DNA of 41,757 nucleotides, from assembly GCA_011390675.1 (NCBI GenBank), contig JAABRX010000006.1, positions 1 through 41,757 of the forward strand. The letters run 5' to 3'. The position numbers were made by a program, and so were the translations under genes. The notes beneath the pieces were generated by a model that had not been told where the DNA came from, ran no database searches, and was given only the letters and a program-made list of their open reading frames with translations. Below are positions 28,296 to 34,887 of this stretch, one piece after another. Origin of the DNA: Trueperaceae bacterium. GTDB taxonomy: Bacteria > Deinococcota > Deinococci > Deinococcales > Trueperaceae. The stretch's first letter is position 1. Every line of letters begins with the position of its first letter.

Positions 28296-28922
28296 TCACG
28301 CGTCCGCCTCGACCGCGCCGCGCGCCCGCTCGTCGACGTGGTCGCGCAACAGCAGCTCCGGGTCGAGGCCGGCGTCGGCGGCGGCCTGCGCGAGGGCGAG
28401 CAACGCCGGCGCCAAGGCGTCCGGGTCCGCGGCGACGTCGGCGAGCGCGCGCCGCCCCAACTCGGGCGCGGCGCGCCATTCGAGCGCCGAGCCGAGGTCG
28501 GCCGCGCGGCGCAGCGCCGGCAGCGATCGCGGTACCCGCTCGGCGGGCGAGCGTGGCGCGCCGCCGCGCTCGCCCGCCTTGATCGCCTGCCAGTTGCGCA
28601 CGACCTCGTCGGCGTCGGCCACCGCGACGTCGCCGAACACGTGCGGATGGCGGCGGACGAGCTTCTCGACGATCGCGTTCTCCACGTCGCCGTACCCGAA
28701 GCGCCCCTCCTCCTCGCCGATCACCGCATGGAAGGCGACCTGCAACAGCACGTCGCCGAGCTCCTCGGCGAGGTGCGCCGCGTCGTCCGTGGCCATGGCG
28801 TCGACCGCCTCGGCGGCCTCCTCGAGGAGGTACGGCCGGAGGCTCTCGTGGGTCTGCTCCTGGTCCCAGGGGCATCCGCCCGGCGCCCGCAAGCGCCGCA
28901 TCGTCTCGAGCAATCGCTTCAT
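28296..28922 (-). CDS. mazG: MazG-type nucleoside triphosphate pyrophosphohydrolase
   Basis: A 208-aa enzyme that converts NTPs or abnormal NTPs to NMP and diphosphate. It has CPWDQEQTHESLRPYLLEE, the metal-binding EELGDVLLQ, and RRHPHVFGD. It resembles the N-terminal MazG domain plus a weak C-terminal half, shorter than two-domain E. coli MazG. I start it at the ATG at 28922, not the ATG 9 nt upstream, because TACCAT lies 7 nt before it and overlaps the upstream ATG. It heads the mazG-Nudix-kinase run. Confidence 0.92.
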   Translation of the reverse strand: MKRLLETMRRLRAPGGCPWDQEQTHESLRPYLLEEAAEAVDAMATDDAAHLAEELGDVLLQVAFHAVIGEEEGRFGYGDVENAIVEKLVRRHPHVFGDVAVADADEVVRNWQAIKAGERGGAPRSPAERVPRSLPALRRAADLGSALEWRAAPELGRRALADVAADPDALAPALLALAQAAADAGLDPELLLRDHVDERARGAVEADA

Positions 28923-28929
28923 GGACGGC

Positions 28930-28935
28930 ATGGTA
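28930..28935 (-). promoter_or_regulatory. Leaderless-type -10 for mazG
   Basis: TACCAT on the minus strand, 7 nt before the ATG at 28922. The upstream in-frame ATG overlaps this element, so it cannot be the start of the same transcript. Confidence 0.55.
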
Positions 28936-28992
28936 CCCGTGCCGTGGGCGCAGGAGCGCGGCGAGCGCGCACGTGCGCGACCGCCGCGCTGC

Positions 28993-29757
28993 CTATCCGG
29001 GCGGGCGCAGCACGGCCCAATGCCGTCCGGTGCGCCCGGCGTCGCGGCGATGCGAGAAGCAGCGGTCCGCCGCGCAATGCGTGCAGGTGGCGCTGGTGGC
29101 GACCCCTTCCGCGGGCACGCCGGCCGCGATCAGCTGAGCGCGCACCAGGGCGGGCACGTCGAAGCGCCATCGCCCGGCGGCGCCCCGGTCGGGGCGCACC
29201 GCGTCCTCGGGCGCACCCGCCGCGATCGCCGCGTCGACGACCTCCGGACCGACCTGGTAGCAGGCACCTCGGATCGCGGGACCGAGCCACGCCCGCACGT
29301 CGGCGGCCGCCGTGCCGTAGCGAGCCGCCATGACCTCGAGCGTCGCGCCCACCACCCCGGCGACGGCGCCGCGCCAACCGGCGTGCGCGGCGCCGACGGC
29401 GCCGGTGCGGACGTCGAGCAGCAGCACCGGCAGGCAATCGGCCGCGGAGATCGCGAGCGCCCAGGTGGGGTCGTCGGCGACGAGCGCGTCGCCCTCGGCG
29501 CCGACGGGATCGCGCCCGGCCACGAGCACCTGCGCGCCATGCACCTGGCTCGCGGTCATCCAGCGCGCCTCGGGCACCCCGAACGCCGCGCGCACCCGAC
29601 GGCGGTTCTCGGCGACCGCGGGCGCCGCGTCGCCGACGGAGGCCCCGAGGTTCAAGGAGGCGAAGGGGGCGCCGCTCACGCCGCCCGACCGCGGCGAGAA
29701 GCCGTGCGGCGCCGCGAGCGTGCCGCGCTCGAACGCCTGGAGGTCCAGCGCGATCAT
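28993..29757 (-). CDS. pgeF: PgeF/YfiH family multicopper-like (laccase-domain) protein
   Basis: A 254-aa cytoplasmic protein of the DUF152 family. Members have been called polyphenol oxidases. Characterised ones act on purine nucleosides or edit muramic peptides during peptidoglycan synthesis. Metal ligands are visible as the His of SQVHG, the Cys of SAADCLPVLL and the His of AAHAGWRG. The CTHC and DRCFSHRRD near the C-terminus are also typical. The ATG at 29757 lies 10 nt after the trmB stop, with a weak Shine-Dalgarno, so it is co-transcribed with trmB. Confidence 0.9.
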   Translation of the reverse strand: MIALDLQAFERGTLAAPHGFSPRSGGVSGAPFASLNLGASVGDAAPAVAENRRRVRAAFGVPEARWMTASQVHGAQVLVAGRDPVGAEGDALVADDPTWALAISAADCLPVLLLDVRTGAVGAAHAGWRGAVAGVVGATLEVMAARYGTAAADVRAWLGPAIRGACYQVGPEVVDAAIAAGAPEDAVRPDRGAAGRWRFDVPALVRAQLIAAGVPAEGVATSATCTHCAADRCFSHRRDAGRTGRHWAVLRPPG

Positions 29758-29767
29758 CCGGCGCCCG

Positions 29768-30781
29768 TCAGTAGTTGCGCGCGGTCACGCGCAACCCCAC
29801 GGAGCCCTCGAGCCAGTCGGTCACCGCCGCGACCGCGGCGCGCGCGGCGGGGGTCACGAGCGGGTCGCCGAAGGACTCCAGGCGCACGATCAGCTCGCCC
29901 TCGGTGCGCCGCTGGGCGACCACGAGGAGCTGCTGGATCAGATCGCCCTCGTCGACGGTGACGCGGAACAGCCAGCGGTCGTCGCGGCCGAGCGCGCGGG
30001 CGGCCTCGTGCACGACCACGTGACCGCCGTCCGCCGGCACCACGAGCTTCTCGAACACGGGGGCGTCGGTCGGCAGGGCGCCGGTCAACAGGGCGTGCGG
30101 CATGGGGTCGCTCCTCGCGATCGGGGGGTCGTACGGCACGTCGGTGCCGTCCAGAACGAAGACCTCGTAGTAGAGGGGCTTCCCTTGGTCGCGCCACTTG
30201 AGCGCGTACTTGGTCTCGAAGACCTCGGGCGGCGGCGCGCGCCGCTCGCGGCGGGCGACGCCGGAGCGCTCGGCTTCGGCGACCGCGAAGGCGACGTACG
30301 GCTCATGGTCCGATGCGAGGCGGATCTCGCCGCCGGGCGCCAAACGGGTGGCGGCCAACCGGAAGAACGGTACGCGAAGCAAGCGGTGGTGCTCGTGCCG
30401 GTCCTTGGGCCACGGGTCCGGGAAGTTCACGGTGATCGAGGCGAGCACGCCCGGCCCGAACAGCTGACGAACCGCGACCTCGGCCGGGGCTTTGAGCAGC
30501 CGGACGTTGCGCACGCCGTCGCGGCGCATGCGCCGCCAAGCGCGCAGCACGCTCGTGCCGGAGACCTCCAGGCCGACGAAATCGGCGTCGGGCTCGGCGA
30601 GCGCTCGGCGGGCGGTGAAGCGACCGTCGCCGAAGCCGACCTCCAGGTGGAGCGGAGCGCGGCGACCGAACGCGGCGGACCACTCGACCGGGTGCGCCAA
30701 GCGGCGCCACGGCAGGAGCACGGCGTCGGCGGGCGGTGCGTACGGGGGTGGCGTCGCGACGTCGGGCGCGATCTGGTTCAC
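29768..30781 (-). CDS. trmB: tRNA (guanine-N7-)-methyltransferase with C-terminal extension
   Basis: A 337-aa SAM-dependent enzyme that methylates G46 of tRNA. The SAM site is LEVGFGDGRF (about 46-55). The TrmB hallmark NFPDPWPKDRHEHHRLL starts at N119, and FETKYALKWRDQG follows. Typical TrmB is 210-250 aa; here about 100 extra residues (from about 235) form a second, unrecognised domain. The GTG at 30781 overlaps the stop of the DUF4388 gene upstream (GTGA), so translation is coupled and no separate promoter is seen. Confidence 0.92.
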   Translation of the reverse strand: MNQIAPDVATPPPYAPPADAVLLPWRRLAHPVEWSAAFGRRAPLHLEVGFGDGRFTARRALAEPDADFVGLEVSGTSVLRAWRRMRRDGVRNVRLLKAPAEVAVRQLFGPGVLASITVNFPDPWPKDRHEHHRLLRVPFFRLAATRLAPGGEIRLASDHEPYVAFAVAEAERSGVARRERRAPPPEVFETKYALKWRDQGKPLYYEVFVLDGTDVPYDPPIARSDPMPHALLTGALPTDAPVFEKLVVPADGGHVVVHEAARALGRDDRWLFRVTVDEGDLIQQLLVVAQRRTEGELIVRLESFGDPLVTPAARAAVAAVTDWLEGSVGLRVTARNY

Positions 30782-31608
30782 GAGCGCTCCGAGAGGTCGG
30801 GGACGTGCGGCCGGGCGAGCAGCGCGTCGTCGACGCGCAGGTCCAGCCGCAGAAGCGTCGCGCGCGGCACGTGCAGGTACGGCCCCGCCCCGTCCACGGG
30901 GGCGAGGGGTACCGCGATCGCGCGGCCGTCTTCGCGCCGCAGCGCGACGAAGCGCACGGAGGTCCCGACGGCCTCGTGCCAAGCGCGGACGATGCCGGCG
31001 TCGACGCCGACGGCGCCGTCCGGGAGCCGACCGGAGGCGAGGCGCACCACCAGCTGGGCGGTGCGCGGCCGTCGGGCGCGCAGCCGGAGCGAACCGACCT
31101 GGACCAGGCGCCCGACCACCTGCCGGACCGAGCGCTCGTCGACGTCGAGCTCCTCGGCGATGCGCGCGGCGGTCCAATGACCGTTGACGGCCGCCAGGAC
31201 GCGGCGCTCGAGCTCGGCGAGCGGCAGACCCACGGGCAGGGCGGTATCGGGCGCGTAGGGCACGACGTCGCGCGGTGGAGCGACGTCGCCTTCCGGATCG
31301 TCTCGGCGACGTTCGTCGCCGCGCCGCAGGACGTCGAGGAGCAGCCCCTCCGTCGACCCCTCGATCGTGACCTGCGGGGCCGGAAGCCCGGCCGTGAAGG
31401 CGAACGTGCCGCGCTCGTCGGCGAACAGCGCTTCGACGGCGGCCTCGCCCTCGAGCGCTCCGAACTCAGCGTGGCACGCCTGCCCCTTCTCGAAGTACAC
31501 CCGCGCCCGGCCGAGCGGGTGCTGCACGGCCAACCGGCCCGTCCGCCCGGAGGCGGCGAGCAGTTGGAAGAGATCGACGAGCGAGAAGAGCCCCAGCGTG
31601 CCGGTCAC
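30778..31608 (-). CDS. DUF4388 (PATAN-like) protein with winged-helix region
   Basis: A 276-aa cytoplasmic protein. The N-terminal domain (about 1-95, TGTLGLFSLVDLFQLL then RTGRLAVQ) matches DUF4388/PATAN, found in bacterial regulatory proteins. A helix-turn-helix-like segment around 150-185 (TAARIAEELDVDERSVRQVV) may bind DNA or a partner. The rest is unrecognised. I start it at the GTG at 31608, three codons inside an ATG-initiated frame, because TAGCAT lies 7 nt upstream and covers that ATG. It is the first gene of the DUF4388-trmB-pgeF operon. Confidence 0.8.
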   Translation of the reverse strand: MTGTLGLFSLVDLFQLLAASGRTGRLAVQHPLGRARVYFEKGQACHAEFGALEGEAAVEALFADERGTFAFTAGLPAPQVTIEGSTEGLLLDVLRRGDERRRDDPEGDVAPPRDVVPYAPDTALPVGLPLAELERRVLAAVNGHWTAARIAEELDVDERSVRQVVGRLVQVGSLRLRARRPRTAQLVVRLASGRLPDGAVGVDAGIVRAWHEAVGTSVRFVALRREDGRAIAVPLAPVDGAGPYLHVPRATLLRLDLRVDDALLARPHVPDLSERS

Positions 31609-31615
31609 GACCGGC

Positions 31616-31621
31616 ATGCTA
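31616..31621 (-). promoter_or_regulatory. Leaderless-type -10 for the DUF4388-trmB-pgeF operon
   Basis: TAGCAT on the minus strand, 7 nt before the GTG at 31608. Confidence 0.6.
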
Positions 31622-31699
31622 CCAGGGGCCCGCCGCGACGCTCAGCCGCCATGGACCGTCGCCGACGGACGCGCGACCGGACGCGCCCGTCCCCGCTCG

Positions 31700-32701
31700 T
31701 CAGCTGTCGGGGTGCGCGACGTCGACCGCGACGATCGCCTCCCGGTCGTCGTCCGGTGCGAGCGCGAGGAGCCCGGGCCCCCATCCCGGCACCCCGTCGT
31801 TCGCGTCGGCGGCGACGCGCGCGACGATCACCGAGCGGCCTCGCGGCGCGAGCGGCGGCAGGTCGCCCACCAGCATCGGGTTGACGCCGTAGCGCAGCGA
31901 CGCCCGCCCTTGGAGGCCGGACCGCAAGCCGAGCTCGAGCCAGGCGTCCTCCTCGGTGCGCCGCGGATCGGGCGGCCAGGGCCGCCGCCACGGGGCGTCG
32001 TTGGCCGAGGGCTGCACCACGATCTGGGCGCCCAAGCCGTCGAAGCGCTCCAGCACGTGGTGGAACCACGCGTCGAGGCACACCGCGACCCCGACGCGAC
32101 CGACCGGCGTGTGCAGGACCGGCAGGTCGGCGACGCGGCCCGGCCGCAGCGCGACGCGGCGCTCGAGTCCGGACGTGAGGTACGCCTTCGCGGCTCGCCC
32201 GACCAGCGCGCCGTTCGGCGCGAACACGAGCGCGACGTTCTGCGGCGCGGGGTCGACGACGTGCACCCCGCGCGCGGCCTCGAACGCGACGGTCGGCAGC
32301 AGGGCGCTGCCCGCCACGACCGTCGCGCCGGTGGCCCGAGCCGCCGCGGCGAACGCGTCGCGCTGAAGCTCGAACGCTGCGGGCGCGAGCGCGGCGTACA
32401 CGCCCGCGAGCGGCCCGACGCGGTGGCGCCAGGCCGCGCCCACCCACCGACGGGGCGAGCGGACCGCCCAGCCCGCGAGCGCGCGGACCAAACCGTGGTC
32501 GAGCGCGTCGGAGGCTCCGGCCGCGGTCGCCAGGAGGGGCAACCCCACCAACTCCGGGAAGGCGACCAGCGCCGGGCCGCCGGCGCCGGCGACGGCCGCA
32601 CGGCTCAGGTCCAGCACGCGAGCCGCGAACGCCTCGCCGCTGCGGTAGTCGGCCGCGGACCAGCGCATCTGCACCGCGGCGAGCCGGACGGTGGTGGGCA
32701 T
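31700..32701 (-). CDS. Carbon-nitrogen hydrolase (nitrilase superfamily)
   Basis: A 333-aa enzyme of the nitrilase/amidase fold. The catalytic triad is E50 (AFPELVG), K172 (GRAAKAYL) and C208 (GVAVCLDAW). The first residues (RLAAVQM) match the family N-terminus. Members hydrolyse nitriles, amides or carbamoyl groups; the substrate here is unknown. The ATG at 32701 lies 6 nt after TACGCT with no Shine-Dalgarno, so it is probably leaderless. It is divergent from the lpt-like operon and shares a 48-bp promoter region with it. Confidence 0.9.
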   Translation of the reverse strand: MPTTVRLAAVQMRWSAADYRSGEAFAARVLDLSRAAVAGAGGPALVAFPELVGLPLLATAAGASDALDHGLVRALAGWAVRSPRRWVGAAWRHRVGPLAGVYAALAPAAFELQRDAFAAAARATGATVVAGSALLPTVAFEAARGVHVVDPAPQNVALVFAPNGALVGRAAKAYLTSGLERRVALRPGRVADLPVLHTPVGRVGVAVCLDAWFHHVLERFDGLGAQIVVQPSANDAPWRRPWPPDPRRTEEDAWLELGLRSGLQGRASLRYGVNPMLVGDLPPLAPRGRSVIVARVAADANDGVPGWGPGLLALAPDDDREAIVAVDVAHPDS

Positions 32702-32707
32702 GCGCCG

Positions 32708-32713
32708 AGCGTA
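32708..32713 (-). promoter_or_regulatory. Leaderless-type -10 for the nitrilase-family gene
   Basis: TACGCT on the minus strand, 6 nt before the ATG at 32701. The divergent lptF element starts 24 bp away. Confidence 0.6.
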
Positions 32714-32737
32714 CCCGTGCCGGCCGCCGGCCGCGGG

Positions 32738-32743
32738 TACACT
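32738..32743 (+). promoter_or_regulatory. Leaderless-type -10 for the lpt-like operon
   Basis: TACACT, 6 nt before the GTG at 32750, no Shine-Dalgarno in the gap. Confidence 0.6.
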
Positions 32744-32749
32744 CGCCGC

Positions 32750-33823
32750 GTGACGACGCGCCTGGGCCGCTACCTGCTGCGCGAGGCGGCCGGCCTCTAC
32801 GGACTCGGGGTGGCGTCTCTTTGCCTGCTGTTGTCGATCGACCTGCTGAGCGTGCTGGCGCGCTTCCTCGTGGAGCAATCGGCGACGCTGGCGCAAGTCG
32901 GTCGCCTGGTGCTGTTCAAGCTCCCGTGGTTCTTGCACCTGACGTTGCCGCTCGCGGTCGTGTTCGCGATCTTGGTGGCCGCCGGACGCTTGGCGAAGGA
33001 CGCCGAACTCAAGGCCGCCTACGCCGGAGGCGTCCCCCCAGGACGACTCCTGGTGCCGCTCGTCCTCGCGGGCCTGGGCGTCTCGGCGGTGGCGCTGGTC
33101 GTGAACGGGTGGCTCGAGCCGTGGGGTGAGGCCGCGTACCAAGCCGACATCCAGGCGTTCCTGTACGTGCGCCCCCCCGCCGCCAGCCAGGCGGACGCCG
33201 GCTTCGCCGTCGAGGGCGTCGGAACCTTCTTCGCCTCACGGTTGCGCGCCGACCGCGACGACCCGCGGCGCGGCGATCTGACCGGCGTCCTCGTCGTCCT
33301 CGCCGACGGCCGGACCGTGACCGCGCCGCGCGGGACCTGGGACGCCGAGGCGCGCACGTGGGTCCTCCAGCAGGCGCTCGAGACGCCGGCCGGTGCGGAC
33401 GCGACGGATACGACCGCCATCGAGGAACTCACCCTCCCCTTCCCGCTGGAGGCGACGCCCGAGGCGACGCTCGCACGACCGGACCAGCAGACCCTGACCG
33501 ACCTGGTGCGCCGCATCGACGAGCTCCGCGCTGCCGGCGCCGACGTGGGCGCGGCGCGCTTCGCGCTCCATCGGCGCTTGGCGGACGCGTCGAGCGCCGC
33601 CGTCTTCGCCCTCGCCGCGGGCGCCCTGGCGCTGCGGGTCCGTGGGCGCGGTGCGGGCCTGGCGCTGACGATCGCGCTCCTCGTGGGCTTCTGGGCCACC
33701 TGGACGCTGACGGGTGCGCTGTTCGACCAAGGGGTGCTGGGGGCGATCGCGGCGGCGTGGGCCACGCCCGCCGCGGTCGGCTTGGCGGGCCTCGTGCTCG
33801 CGGTGGGGACGGCGCGGCGATGA
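32750..33823 (+). CDS. LptF/LptG (YjgP/YjgQ) family permease, first copy
   Basis: A 357-aa inner-membrane protein with three N-terminal and three C-terminal helices flanking a periplasmic beta-rich domain, the LptF/LptG layout. The start LGRYLLREAAGLYGLGVA and the TM1-3 region match the family. In LPS-making bacteria, LptF and LptG pair with the LptB ATPase to extract LPS and pass it to LptC/LptA/LptD. The GTG at 32750 is chosen by the TACACT element 6 nt upstream. It overlaps the second permease gene by 4 bp (ATGA). It could be either LptF or LptG; I do not assign which. Confidence 0.87.
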   Translation: MTTRLGRYLLREAAGLYGLGVASLCLLLSIDLLSVLARFLVEQSATLAQVGRLVLFKLPWFLHLTLPLAVVFAILVAAGRLAKDAELKAAYAGGVPPGRLLVPLVLAGLGVSAVALVVNGWLEPWGEAAYQADIQAFLYVRPPAASQADAGFAVEGVGTFFASRLRADRDDPRRGDLTGVLVVLADGRTVTAPRGTWDAEARTWVLQQALETPAGADATDTTAIEELTLPFPLEATPEATLARPDQQTLTDLVRRIDELRAAGADVGAARFALHRRLADASSAAVFALAAGALALRVRGRGAGLALTIALLVGFWATWTLTGALFDQGVLGAIAAAWATPAAVGLAGLVLAVGTARR

Positions 33824-34887
33824 CGACGTGGGGGCGGGCGATCGCGCGCGAGGTGGCGCCGCTCTACGCGCTGGGGCTCGTGGTGCTGACGCTGTTGCTG
33901 CTGACCTCGTTCCTCCTCGGGGTCCTCGCCGACGTCCTCGCTCGCGGCGTGCCCGCCGCCACGGTGGCGTCCTACCTGCTCCTGAAGCTGCCGGCGGCCG
34001 CGGCGGCGGGCCTGCCGCTGGCGCTGCTCTTTGCCGCGCTGCTCGCCCTCACGCGCCTGACCCAGGACGGCGAGCTGCGGGCGGCGCTGCACCTCGGCCT
34101 GGCACCGCGCGCGACGGTGGCGCCGGTGCTGGCGGTGGGCGCGGTGGTCGCCCTCCTGACGGTCCTGAACAACGAGGTCCTCGTGCCGTGGAGCGAGGCG
34201 CGCGCGCTCGAGGTGCAGCGCGAGATCTTGCTCCGCAGCCCCGAGACCGTGCTCCAAAGCGGTGCGTTCTTCCAGGACGCGCTCGGCCGCTCGATCTTCC
34301 TGCGCTCGGTGACGGACCGCGGCGCCCTCGAGGGCATCACGGTCGTGGCTCCGGGCGGCTCCGCGGGTCCGCGGCAGCTGATCGAGGCGGCGCGGGGGGT
34401 CGCCGACCCGGACGGCGGCGTGTGGCGCCTCGAAGACCTGCGGCTGCGCTCGTTCCGCGACGGGCGCACGGTGCTCGACGTGCGCGCCGCGACCGCGGTG
34501 CTGCCCGTGCGCGGTCTGACCGCGGCGGCGGTCGGCACCGGCGACCTCGTGACGCTCCCGCTGCCCGAGCTCCTCGCGCGCCTGCGGGAAGGCGGGCGCG
34601 ACGCCGCCGCGGAGTGGACCGCGCTGCACCGCAAGATGGCCGAGCCGGCCGCCGCCCTGGCGTTCGCGCTCTTCGCGGTCGCGGTGGCCTTCGCGGGCGT
34701 GCACCGCACCGCGCCGCTGGGGCTCGTGGCGGTCCTCGTGCTGACGTTCCTGTACTACGCGACCTGGAGCGTGGCGAAGCTGCTCGGCGCGCAGGGCACC
34801 GTACCCGCGTGGGCCGCCGGCTGGGCTCCGGTGGCGCTGTACGCGGTCGCCGGCCTGCTCCTGCTGGCGCGTACGGCGCGGCGATGA
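33820..34887 (+). CDS. LptF/LptG (YjgP/YjgQ) family permease, second copy
   Basis: A 355-aa paralogue of the preceding permease with the same 3+3 helix layout and a periplasmic domain (about 100-260). Its start RAIAREVAPLYALGLVVLT and conserved NNEVLVPWSEARA after helix 3 match the family. The two probably form a heterodimer with an LptB-type ATPase encoded elsewhere. The ATG overlaps the stop of the first permease, and its own stop overlaps the ATG of the LptD-like gene, so translation is coupled through all three. Confidence 0.88.
   Translation: MTTWGRAIAREVAPLYALGLVVLTLLLLTSFLLGVLADVLARGVPAATVASYLLLKLPAAAAAGLPLALLFAALLALTRLTQDGELRAALHLGLAPRATVAPVLAVGAVVALLTVLNNEVLVPWSEARALEVQREILLRSPETVLQSGAFFQDALGRSIFLRSVTDRGALEGITVVAPGGSAGPRQLIEAARGVADPDGGVWRLEDLRLRSFRDGRTVLDVRAATAVLPVRGLTAAAVGTGDLVTLPLPELLARLREGGRDAAAEWTALHRKMAEPAAALAFALFAVAVAFAGVHRTAPLGLVAVLVLTFLYYATWSVAKLLGAQGTVPAWAAGWAPVALYAVAGLLLLARTARR

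Noticed and set aside
28296-28922. MazG as part of a toxin-antitoxin system
   Set aside because: The protein is the housekeeping NTP pyrophosphohydrolase; no mazE/mazF gene is nearby.
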